Below, piece by piece: positions 44,045 to 55,500 of a stretch of DNA of 64,000 bases. Position numbers and translations under genes: made by a program. The stretch's first letter is position 1. Every line of letters begins with the position of its first letter. The notes below the pieces were generated by a model. That model searched no databases, was not told the origin of the DNA, and saw only the letters and a list, made by a program, of their open reading frames with translations. This stretch comes from Mayamaea pseudoterrestris (taxonomy: Eukaryota; Bacillariophyta; Bacillariophyceae; Sellaphorales; Sellaphoraceae). The stretch is from positions 776,501 to 840,500 of the forward strand of contig BROI01000001.1 in assembly GCA_027923505.1 (NCBI GenBank), in the 5' to 3' direction.

Positions 44045-47000
44045 ATGAGAATGAAGTACATTCAAGGTCTTCGTCGAGTTATCTTAACCCTCTTGCTCTT
44101 TATGAAGCTCAAGCAGGTTGTTGCTCAATCAACGAGGAACTTGCGTCGAGTCGCGCCAAGGATGCGGCGACGAAAAATCACAATCAACCAGTTCGCCAGC
44201 CGCTGCTTCGTTCTCAATGACTGGAACAGGTGCAAGACGATATGTCAACGTCAACGAAATTTCAAGCGCTGTGTCGTTCGAACCACCAATCGCAATTGCC
44301 AGGCTGTCCTTGGCTTGGTGCAACCCTCCCAGCGAGATGCCGCGAGAATAGCCTTGTATCAAAAGGTATTGGCCAAGAAATGCAGAGCGCCCATGATGAC
44401 GGTGAATATTCCTGTTGTTCCCTTAACTAAGGAACCAGCAAAAGCTCCAACAAAGCTCCCAACAGTTGCACCCATTCTTGTTCCCTCGACAATGCCTTCG
44501 ACGTTTAGCTTGCGACTGCCATCAAGCGCTAGCCGTCGCCCGTCGCTCCTGCCAACCGTTAGTGACGTAACGTTAGTGCCAGTGAGTCAATCTCCGACAC
44601 GGATCTTAAGCGCCATGCCGAGCAAGCTCCCAAACGCTATGATCAGCGCCAATCCGACAATACATACGAGCAGGAAACCTTCAAGTCAACCATCAAATCG
44701 TCCATCATTGGAACCCAACACAAATCTATCAAATCTACAAAGTTCATTTCCAAGTCTGCTACCAACCATCTCTACAAGTGCACTGCCAAGCAAGCTGACG
44801 GTAAAAAGCCCAAGCAACTATCCCTCTGCCTTTCCTAGTGCACTTTTCAGTTTTCTGCCAACATTAAAAAATTCACCCATTGCACAACCCTCTGCTGCTC
44901 CCAGTGCTCTGCCAAGTGTGATCCCCAGCGCCATTCCCTCTGCATTGCCAAGCAGCATACCCAGTGTGCCTCCCAGCCATACTCCAAGCGCACAACCCTC
45001 TGCTGCTCCCAGTGCTCTGCCAAGTCTGATCCCCAGTACGGTTTTAGACACACCCACGCGCCCAAGCTTGCAACCATCTGTAGCTCCCAGTGCTTTGCCA
45101 AGTGTGATCCCCAGCACCATTTCCTCTGCATTGCCAAGCAGCATACTCAGTGTGCCTCCCAGCCATACTCCAAGCGCACCACCCTCTGCTGCTCCCAGTG
45201 CTCTGCCAAGTCTGATCCCCAGTACGGTTCCATCTTTGACGCCAAGCAGCACGCCCAGTGTGCCTCCCAGCCACGCCCCAAGCTTGCAACCATCTGTAGC
45301 TCCCAGTGCTTTGCCAAGTGTGATCCCCAGCGCCATTCCCTCTGCATTGCCAAGCAGCATACCCAGTGTGCCTCCCAGCCACGCCCCAAGCTTGCAACCA
45401 TCTGTAGCTCCCAGTGCTTTGCCAAGCTCTGCGCCAAGCATACCCAGTGCCCTCCCCAACGGTTCCATCTTTGACGCCAAGCAGCACGCCCAGTGTGCCT
45501 CCCAGCCACGCCCCAAGCTTGCAACCATCTGTAGCTCCCAGTGCTTTGCCAAGTGTGATCCCCAGCGCCATTCCCTCTGCATTGCCAAGCAGCATACCCA
45601 GTGTGCCTCCCAGCCATACTCCAAGCGCACAACCCTCTGCTGCTCCCAGTGCTCTGCCAAGTCTGATCCCCAGTACGGTTCCATCTTTGACGCCAAGCAG
45701 CACGCCCAGTGTGCCTCCCAGCCACGCCCCAAGCTTGCAACCATCTGTAGCTCCCAGTGCTTTGCCAAGTGTGATCCCCAGCGCCATTCCCTCTGCATTG
45801 CCAAGCAGCATACCCAGTGTGCCTCCCAGCCATACTCCAAGCGCACAACCCTCTGCTGCTCCCAGTGCTCTGCCAAGTCTGATCCCCAGTACGGTTCCAT
45901 CTTTGACGCCAAGCAGCACGCCCAGTGTGCCTCCCAGCCACGCCCCAAGCTTGCAACCATCTGTAGCTCCCAGTGCTTTGCCAAGTGTGATCCCCAGCGC
46001 CATTCCCTCTGCATTGCCAAGCAGCATACCCAGTGTGCCTCCCAGCCATACTCCAAGCGCACAACCCTCTGCTGCTCCCAGTGCTCTGCCAAGTCTGATC
46101 CCCAGTACGGTTCCATCTTTGACGCCAAGCAGCACGCCCAGTGTGCCTCCCAGCCACGCCCCAAGCTTGCAACCATCTGTAGCTCCCAGTGCTTTGCCAA
46201 GTGTGATCCCCAGCGCCATTCCCTCTGCATTGCCAAGCAGCATACCCAGTGTGCCTCCCAGCCATACTCCAAGCGCACAACCCTCTGCTGCTCCCAGTGC
46301 TCTGCCAAGTCTGATCCCCAGTACGGTTCCATCTTTGACGCCAAGCAGCACGCCCAGTGTGCCTCCCAGCCACGCCCCAAGCTTGCAACCATCTGTAGCT
46401 CCCAGTGCTTTGCCAAGTGTGATCCCCAGCGCCATTCCCTCTGCATTGCCAAGCAGCATACCCAGTGTGCCTCCCAGCCATACTCCAAGCGCACAACCCT
46501 CTGCTGCTCCCAGTGCTCTGCCAAGTCTGATCCCCAGTACGGTTCCATCTTTGACGCCAAGCAGCACGCCCAGTGTGCCTCCCAGCCACGCCCCAAGCTT
46601 GCAACCATCTGTAGCTCCCAGTGCTTTGCCAAGTGTGATCCCCAGCGCCATTCCCTCTGCATTGCCAAGCAGCATACCCAGTGTGCCTCCCAGCCATACT
46701 CCAAGCGCACAACCCTCTGCTGCTCCCAGTGCTCTGCCAAGTCTGATCCCCAGTACGGTTCCATCTTTGACGCCAAGCAGCACGCCCAGTGTGCCTCCCA
46801 GCCACGCCCCAAGCTTGCAACCATCTGTAGCTCCCAGTGCTTTGCCAAGTGTGATCCCCAGCGCCATTCCCTCTGCATTGCCAAGCAGCATACCCAGTGT
46901 GCCTCCCAGCCATACTCCAAGCGCACAACCCTCTGCTGCTCCCAGTGCTCTGCCAAGTCTGATCCCCAGTACGGTTCCATCTTTGACGCCAAGCAGCACG

Positions 47001-50000
47001 CCCAGTGTGCCTCCCAGCCACGCCCCAAGCTTGCAACCATCTGTAGCTCCCAGTGCTTTGCCAAGTGTGATCCCCAGCGCCATTCCCTCTGCATTGCCAA
47101 GCAGCATACCCAGTGTGCCTCCCAGCCATACTCCAAGCGCACAACCCTCTGCTGCTCCCAGTGCTCTGCCAAGTCTGATCCCCAGTACGGTTCCATCTTT
47201 GACGCCAAGCAACACGCCCAGTGTGCCTCCCAGCCACGCCCCAAGCTTGCAACCATCTGTAGCTCCCAGTGCTTTGCCAAGTGTGATCCCCAGCGCCATT
47301 CCCTCTGCATTGCCAAGCAGCATACCCAGTGTGCCTCCCAGCCATACTCCAAGCGCACAACCCTCTGCTGCTCCCAGTGCTCTGCCAAGTCTGATCCCCA
47401 GTACGGTTCCATCTTTGACGCCAAGCAGCACGCCCAGTGTGCCTCCCAGCCACGCCCCAAGCTTGCAACCATCTGTAGCTCCCAGTGCTTTGCCAAGTGT
47501 GATCCCCAGCGCCATTCCCTCTGCATTGCCAAGCAGCATACCCAGTGTGCCTCCCAGCCATACTCCAAGCGCACAACCCTCTGCTGCTCCCAGTGCTCTG
47601 CCAAGTCTGATCCCCAGTACGGTTCCATCTTTGACGCCAAGCAGCACGCCCAGTGTGCCTCCCAGCCACGCCCCAAGCTTGCAACCATCTGTAGCTCCCA
47701 GTGCTTTGCCAAGTGTGATCCCCAGCGCCATTCCCTCTGCATTGCCAAGCAGCATACCCAGTGTGCCTCCCAGCCATACTCCAAGCGCACAACCCTCTGC
47801 TGCTCCCAGTGCTCTGCCAAGTCTGATCCCCAGTACGGTTCCATCTTTGACGCCAAGCAGCACGCCCAGTGTGCCTCCCAGCCACGCCCCAAGCTTGCAA
47901 CCATCTGTAGCTCCCAGTGCTTTGCCAAGTGTGATCCCCAGCGCCATTCCCTCTGCATTGCCAAGCAGCATACCCAGTGTGCCTCCCAGCCATACTCCAA
48001 GCGCACAACCCTCTGCTGCTCCCAGTGCTCTGCCAAGTCTGATCCCCAGTACGGTTCCATCTTTGACGCCAAGCAGCACGCCCAGTGTGCCTCCCAGCCA
48101 CGCCCCAAGCTTGCAACCATCTGTAGCTCCCAGTGCTTTGCCAAGTGTGATCCCCAGCGCCATTCCCTCTGCATTGCCAAGCAGCATACCCAGTGTGCCT
48201 CCCAGCCATACTCCAAGCGCACAACCCTCTGCTGCTCCCAGTGCTCTGCCAAGTCTGATCCCCAGTACGGTTCCATCTTTGACGCCAAGCAGCACGCCCA
48301 GTGTGCCTCCCAGCCACGCCCCAAGCTTGCAACCATCTGTAGCTCCCAGTGCTTTGCCAAGTGTGATCCCCAGCGCCATTCCCTCTGCATTGCCAAGCAG
48401 CATACCCAGTGTGCCTCCCAGCCATACTCCAAGCGCACAACCCTCTGCTGCTCCCAGTGCTCTGCCAAGTCTGATCCCCAGTACGGTTCCATCTTTGACG
48501 CCAAGCAGCACGCCCAGTGTGCCTCCCAGCCACGCCCCAAGCTTGCAACCATCTGTAGCTCCCAGTGCTTTGCCAAGTGTGATCCCCAGCGCCATTCCCT
48601 CTGCATTGCCAAGCAGCATACCCAGTGTGCCTCCCAGCCATACTCCAAGCGCACAACCCTCTGCTGCTCCCAGTGCTCTGCCAAGTCTGATCCCCAGTAC
48701 GGTTCCATCTTTGACGCCAAGCAGCACGCCCAGTGTGCCTCCCAGCCACGCCCCAAGCTTGCAACCATCTGTAGCTCCCAGTGCTTTGCCAAGTGTGATC
48801 CCCAGCGCCATTCCCTCTGCATTGCCAAGCAGCATACCCAGTGTGCCTCCCAGCCATACTCCAAGCGCACAACCCTCTGCTGCTCCCAGTGCTCTGCCAA
48901 GTCTGATCCCCAGTACGGTTCCATCTTTGACGCCAAGCAGCACGCCCAGTGTGCCTCCCAGCCACGCCCTTGATCCCCAGCGCCATTCCCTCTGCATTGC
49001 CAAGCAGCATACCCAGTGTGCCTCCCAGCCATACTCCAAGCGCACAACCCTCTGCTGCTCCCAGTGCTCTGCCAAGTCTGATCCCCAGTACGGTTCCATC
49101 TTTGACGCCAAGCAGCACGCCCAGTGTGCCTCCCAGCCACGCCCCAAGCTTGCAACCATCTGTAGCTCCCAGTGCTTTGCCAAGTGTGATCCCCAGCGCC
49201 ATTCCCTCTGCATTGCCAAGCAGCATACCCAGTGTGCCTCCCAGCCATACTCCAAGCGCACAACCCTCTGCTGCTCCCAGTGCTCTGCCAAGTCTGATCC
49301 CCAGTACGGTTCCATCTTTGACGCCAAGCAGCACGCCCAGTGTGCCTCCCAGCCACGCCCCAAGCTTGCAACCATCTGTAGCTCCCAGTGCTTTGCCAAG
49401 TGTGATCCCCAGCGCCATTCCCTCTGCATTGCCAAGCAGCATACCCAGTGTGCCTCCCAGCCATACTCCAAGCGCACAACCCTCTGCTGCTCCCAGTGCT
49501 CTGCCAAGTCTGATCCCCAGTACGGTTCCATCTTTGACGCCAAGCAGCACGCCCAGTGTGCCTCCCAGCCACGCCCCAAGCTTGCAACCATCTGTAGCTC
49601 CCAGTGCTTTGCCAAGTGTGATCCCCAGCGCCATTCCCTCTGCATTGCCAAGCAGCATACCCAGTGTGCCTCCCAGCCATACTCCAAGCGCACAACCCTC
49701 TGCTGCTCCCAGTGCTCTGCCAAGTCTGATCCCCAGTACGGTTCCATCTTTGACGCCAAGCAGCACGCCCAGTGTGCCTCCCAGCCACGCCCCAAGCTTG
49801 CAACCATCTGTAGCTCCCAGTGCTTTGCCAAGTGTGATCCCCAGCGCCATTCCCTCTGCATTGCCAAGCAGCATACCCAGTGTGCCTCCCAGCCATACTC
49901 CAAGCGCACAACCCTCTGCTGCTCCCAGTGCTCTGCCAAGTCTGATCCCCAGTACGGTTCCATCTTTGACGCCAAGCAGCACGCCCAGTGTGCCTCCCAG

Positions 50001-52241
50001 CCACGCCCCAAGCTTGCAACCATCTGTAGCTCCCAGTGCTTTGCCAAGTGTGATCCCCAGCGCCAGTTCCTCTGCATTGCCAAGCAGCATACCCAGTGTG
50101 CCTCCCAGCCATACTCCAAGCGCACAACCCTCTGCTGCTCCCAGTGCTCTGCCAAGTCTGATCCCCAGTACGGTTCCATCTTTGACGCCAAGCAGCACGC
50201 CCAGTGTGCCTCCCAGCCACGCCCCAAGCTTGCAACCATCTGTAGCTCCCAGTGCTTTGCCAAGTGTGATCCCCAGCGCCATTCCCTCTGCATTGCCAAG
50301 CAGCATACCCAGTGTGCCTCCCAGCCATACTCCAAGCGCACAACCCTCTGCTGCTCCCAGTGCTCTGCCAAGTCTGATCCCCAGTACGGTTCCATCTTTG
50401 ACGCCAAGCAGCACGCCCAGTGTGCCTCCCAGCCAGAGCCTGAGCTTGCAACCATCTGTAGCTCCCAGTGCTTTGCCAAGTGTGATCCCCAGCGCCATTC
50501 CCTCTGCATTGCCAAGCAGCATACCCAGTGTGCCTCCCAGCCATACTCCAAGCGCACAACCCTCTGCTGCTCCCAGTGCTCTGCCAAGTCTGATCCCCAG
50601 CGCGGTTCCATCTTTGACGCCAAGCAGCACGCCCAGTGTGCCTCCCAGCCACGCCCCAAGCTTGCAACCATCTGTAGCTCCCAGTGCTTTGCCAAGTGTG
50701 ATCCCCAGCGCCATTCCCTCTGCATTGCCAAGCAGCATAACCCCAGTGTGCCTCCCGCCCCCAAGCTCTGACCCCAGTACGGGTTCCATCTTTGACGCCA
50801 AGCAGCACGCCCAGTGTGCCTCCCAGCCACGCCCCAAGCTCTGTAACCATCTGTAGCTCCCAGTGCTTTGCCAAGTGTGATCCCAAGCGCCATTCCCTCT
50901 GCATTGCCAAGCAGCATACCCAGTGTGCCTCCCAGCCATACTCCAAGCGCACAACCCTCTGCTGCTCCCAGTGCTCTGCCAAGTCTGATCCCCAGTACGG
51001 TTCCATCTTTGACGCCAAGCAGCACGCCCAGTGTGCCTCCCAGCCACGCCCCAAGCTTGCAACCATCTGTAGCTCCCAGTGCTTTGCCAAGTGTGATCCC
51101 CAGCGCCATTCCCTCTGCATTGCCAAGCAGCATACCCAGTGTGCCTCCCAGCCATACTCCAAGCGCACAACCCTCTGCTGCTCCCAGTGCTCTGCCAAGT
51201 CTGATCCCCAGTACGGTTCCATCTTTGACGCCAAGCAGCACGCCCAGTGTGCCTCCCAGCCACGCCCCAAGCTTGCAACCATCTGTAGCTCCCAGTGCTT
51301 TGCCAAGTGTGATCCCCAGCGCCATTCCCTCTGCATTGCCAAGCAGCATACCCAGTGTGCCTCCCAGCCATACTCCAAGCGCACAACCCTCTGCTGCTCC
51401 CAGTGCTCTGCCAAGTCTGATCCCCAGTACGGTTCCATCTTTGACGCCAAGCAGCACGCCCAGTGTGCCTCCCAGCCACGCCCCAAGCTTGCAACCATCT
51501 GTAGCTCCCAGTGCTTTGCCAAGTGTGATCCCCAGCGCCATTCCCTCTGCATTGCCAAGCAGCATACCCAGTGTGCCTCCCAGCCATACTCCAAGCGCAC
51601 AACCCTCTGCTGCTCCCAGTGCTCTGCCAAGTCTGTAGACCAGTACGGTTCCATCTTTGACGCCAAGCAGCACGCCCAGTGTGCCTCCCAGCCACGCCCC
51701 AAGCTTGCAACCATCTGTAGCTCCCAGTGCTTTGCCAAGTGTGATCCCCAGCGCCATTCCCTCTGCATTGCCAAGCAGCATACCCAGTGTGCCTCCCAGC
51801 CATACTCCAAGCGCACAACCCTCTGCTGCTCCCAGTGCTCTGCCAAGTCTGATCCCCAGTACGGTTCCATCTTTGACGCCAAGCAGCACGCCCAGTGTGC
51901 CTCCCAGCCACGCCCCAAGCTTGCAACCATCTGTAGCTCCCAGTGCTTTGCCAAGTGTGATCCCCAGCGCCATTCCCTCTGCATTGCCAAGCAGCATACC
52001 CAGTGTGCCTCCCAGCCATACTCCAAGCGCACAACCCTCTGCTGCTCCCAGTGCTCTGCCAAGTCTGAACCCCAGTACGGTGCCATCTTTGACGCCAAGC
52101 AGCACGCCCAGTGTGCCTCCCAGCCACGCCCCAAGCTTGCAACCATCTGTAGCTCCCAGTGCTTTGCCAAGTGTGATCCCCAGCGCCATTCCCTCTGCAC
52201 TGCCAAGCAGCATACCCAGTGCAGAACCTGCTGTGTCATAA
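44045..52241 (+). CDS. Giant secreted PSxx-repeat protein, frame interrupted in the array
   Basis: Chosen start at 44045 (in-frame ATGs also at 43967 and 44051) gives a signal peptide (RVILTLLLFMKLKQVVAQ). It is followed by a small basic domain with about six Cys (FVLNDWNRCKTICQRQRNFK), a degenerate Pro/Ser region, then the 216-bp array encoding PSLTPSSTPSVPPSHA-type tetrapeptides. The protein ends AEPAVS at 52241, immediately after the array. The PSxx frame is not continuous: it breaks near 45460, near 48970, in 50740-50890 (several changes) and by a stop near 51636, resuming each time. Pro-rich tandem repeats of this kind suggest an extended, O-glycosylated cell-surface or adhesive protein of algae. 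Whether the gene is intact in the organism cannot be decided from this sequence. Confidence 0.6.
44880..52226. repeat. 216-bp tandem array, about 34 units (72 codons, 18 PSxx)
   Basis: The marker CATCTTTGACGCC occurs 33 times between 45231 and 52084, nearly always 216 bp apart. Departures: 235 bp between the first two, 175 bp at 48922-49097 (41 bp shorter) and 178 bp at 50609-50787. The first units (44880-45230) are diverged; interior units differ by only occasional single bases (for example near 47212 and 50066). Within each unit, Pro-Ser is written CCC-AGT or CCA-AGC/T, so the unit is itself made of 12-bp sub-repeats. Divergent edges with uniform interior is the expected pattern of unequal crossing-over or gene conversion. 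Confidence 0.97.
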
Positions 52242-52562
52242 ATCATATCTCATGTTAAAAATTGTTGTGTCCAAGTAGCTTGTAGCTTAATTTATTCATA
52301 CATAAGTTTTGTTGCTATTTGTTTTCTGAATTTATCAGCTAAAGGTGTGTGTATCTACTTTGTGCACCTTTTTACAATATGGTACTACCGGTAGTTGTGG
52401 TAGCAATTTTGCAGATTTGGCAAGAAGCTACGAAATTTGTACAATTACTGGTGCGACATGAATGCTCGTTTTCAGTTGCGCTTTCCTGACGCAACGGTCG
52501 CTTTTGGATGACGACGGCCATGAACGAGGTTTGCGGCCCGACGGTTTGCATTGTTGACTCTC
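52242..52562. promoter_or_regulatory. Intergenic between repeat gene and INPP4-like gene
   Basis: Contains TACCGGTA at 52386-52393, about 170 bp upstream of the phosphatase start. No gene seen. Confidence 0.45.
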
Positions 52563-55500
52563 ATGTCCGTCTCCAATACCTACACAAACAGCTTGGCGCA
52601 GCAATCCTACCAGCCAAACCGATGGCTGCTCTTTGTATCTACGAATGCCTCGTGCAGAGGCGGCGTCGAAGCCATTCTCCAATCCAAGGGGCGAACCTCG
52701 TCGCAGCAGCAGCAGCTTCCTCCTATATCGAATTTGAGTATTTCCGAAACACAAATTGCAGCGAATGATGCAGCTGCAACTTTTAACAATGGAAGTAGTA
52801 GCAGTAGCAATCCATTTTCATTTCTAAGCGAACCCGAATCAGCGCCCAGTGCTTGTGCAGCAATCAGCAGCAAAAAACCATCATTTAAATCAAGCAGCAG
52901 CGGCAAACTCAACGTTGGCCGTTTGCTTCAAAGCGTCGCCACGCAAACATCGGCATCGTTTGAACGAGGTCTTCACTCCTTGGCCAAGACGGCGACCAAG
53001 AGTTATTCGGGTGGCGTTGGAGTCTTTGACATGCTATATATATCGAGTAGTGGAACAGAAGCAAGTACGGAGCGGCGAGCCAATGTGGAAGGAAACAATG
53101 CTGCTGCAGTGACAACTCGATTTACATTGCCAGTCATAGTTTCCGGTCGAGAACCACAAGTGACACTTTCACTGTTTATCAGGAGTGGCGTCTTGGGAGC
53201 AAGCAGCAGTAAACCGATTTTGCTTGCAACTTGCGTCGTGACAATCCCAAAAGCTGCAGGAGCTCCATCATTACCTTGTTTCCAAACGCTATTATGGCAA
53301 CCCGCGTCGCATGTTGCAGCCAATCTACTGCCTCCTTCGTCAGTCTTGCATGTTTGTCTCATGCCGGACAATAAATTTCCAACCCTTTGCGGTCCAGGAT
53401 GGTCCTTGGCCGACCCAACGCCGCAGGCTGTGGCAATGGCTGGATCGCTATACAATGTACCACTGGATCAGTCGTACGCCTACTCGCTGCCGCAGTCGTC
53501 AATGACAGCAGCAGTGCCAACGTCGCCGCAAACGCTGGAAACTTTTCTCGTGGCAACGGAGCGAGCCATTGAATCCTCCGTCGTTTTACCAATTGCTTCC
53601 GCCTTTGCCAAGCTGGCGGCTCAAGCAAGCACCAACAGTCTCAAGGCGGCGCAGCTTGCAACGGAGCGAATGAAATATGACGTTGTGGATGCAAACGTGA
53701 CGACTGACTATGTGCACGTGGAATGTCACGTGCAGTACTTGCAGCTGCATAACCATCACAATGCAACATCCATGAATATGCAGCAGCACCAGCAGAAACC
53801 ACCACTGGTTAGTTGCTCGTGGCAGCGACCAGATTCAATATTTGAAGTGGAACTACTAGCGCCATGCACCGTATCCACCGTGGCAACCAACGTACGGACG
53901 GCTGCCGGCGTAAAGTTCTTTCCGCGTCCAGTGCACGACGTCAATTCGATTCTTCCAAGTCTTCGGCCTCTTTTGCAAAAGTATCAGCTTGGATTCTTGC
54001 TGGGAAGTTTGAAACTGTCGGTGCAAGTGCCGAGTGATTTGAGCCAGAGTCAGCAGGTTGCGCCAGCGAATGGAGCTGCTGCTTCCGGTAATCCGTTTGA
54101 AGCGATTGCTGCGACCGGAACGCCTCTGACGAATGTCGCCACGGAGCCATGGTCACTATGGGAAGGTATGGTGCCATTGGAACCACTTGTCCAGCAGGCA
54201 ACGGGAAACAATCAGGCATTGAGTATTCCACTCTATGGCCGCGATGGTTCTCCGACTGGCTGCGCCTTGGTGGTGCACATGAGTGTCATGCGGCAACGAG
54301 GCAATGGGATTGGAGCAGCAAATGCAGCGGCGACTGGTTTACAGCATGGCTTGGTCAGTCTAACTGGATTGCCGCCATTGGTGCCGCTCATGTTGGACGA
54401 CGATGGAATTGCCATCGCACCAGATCCATTGCAGCAACCGCAAACTCAGCAACAACGACTCATGCAGCTCTCTACCATGGGCAAATTTTTGACGAGTTCA
54501 TATATGACTACCCATGTTCGTGCCGTGCGGACGGCGGATGTTCAGCTACTGCAGCAGCGATGTCAGCTTTTCACGTCGGCTGTCACGGAAGCTGCTGCAG
54601 CGGTCGCGACGATTTCCGTAGCAAGCAACAATCAGCAACATATAAATGTACCATCCCACCAAGATAGACGACCTCGCCCTTTTAGGCCTTCGTCGAGTCG
54701 CGTGGACCTTTCTCTTGCCGGCATTCCATTTAATGTCCACACTGTCTCGTGGAGCTTGCAGGTAATGGATTCCGATAGTAATAATCAATTGCAGCAGCCG
54801 CCACAAGGAGAATCCTTCTTTAATACAACGTGCGGAGCCCCTGCTGATCACGCCCGAGGATTCGGTAACATCATTCCTGCAGTGGCGACAACGAAAAGTG
54901 TTAGACAGATGGCAAACGAACTGGACGGAGGCGATTTCATTGTTTCACCGGTGGGACCCGTCACGGGTGGATTGCGACGCTTGGAAACAAAGAGGCGAGA
55001 AATTGCCGAGATAGTAAACAAGCTCCAGTCGGACCTCATCACGTCCGTGGCAGCTTACTTTGTCGCGGCACGCCAAAACAAATCACAGCAGCAGCCGCCA
55101 GTCACTCACATTCCGCCACGATGCAACATGCAGCAGCTGCATGATTTACGCCGAAAGTTAATTGACAGTGTACAAGCCTTGCATCATGTGACATGGATAT
55201 GTGCGGTGCGTCGGGCTGCCGTCTTTTCGCAAGCCTTGGGGATTGCGACTACATCGTATCTGGCGTCATTAAGCGAACCGTCCCAATGCCATTCAAGCTG
55301 GCCGGAATTTTGGGTAAAACATGGCTACCTAGTGTCGTTTGAAGGCTTGCTGAGTGCTGCAGGGAAGGAACTGGGTATGATTGAGGATGCGTCGGTCGCA
55401 ATAGACATGCTGCGAATGGTGCAAGTCGTCTTGGTGCGAGACGATCGAGGCAGTAATACGTCGCGCGTTCCGATTCCTGGATCACCCTACCTCTCGTGGC

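Noticed and set aside
44880-52226. CRISPR array
   Set aside because: Units are contiguous with no unique spacers, are coding on the plus strand, and the genome is eukaryotic.
44818-52246. Three minus-strand ORFs of 2331-2473 codons
   Set aside because: They follow from the 216-bp repeat lacking stops in those frames. They have no unique start region with a signal or domain, and their composition is the mirror of PSxx. Kept only as a finding on open frames.
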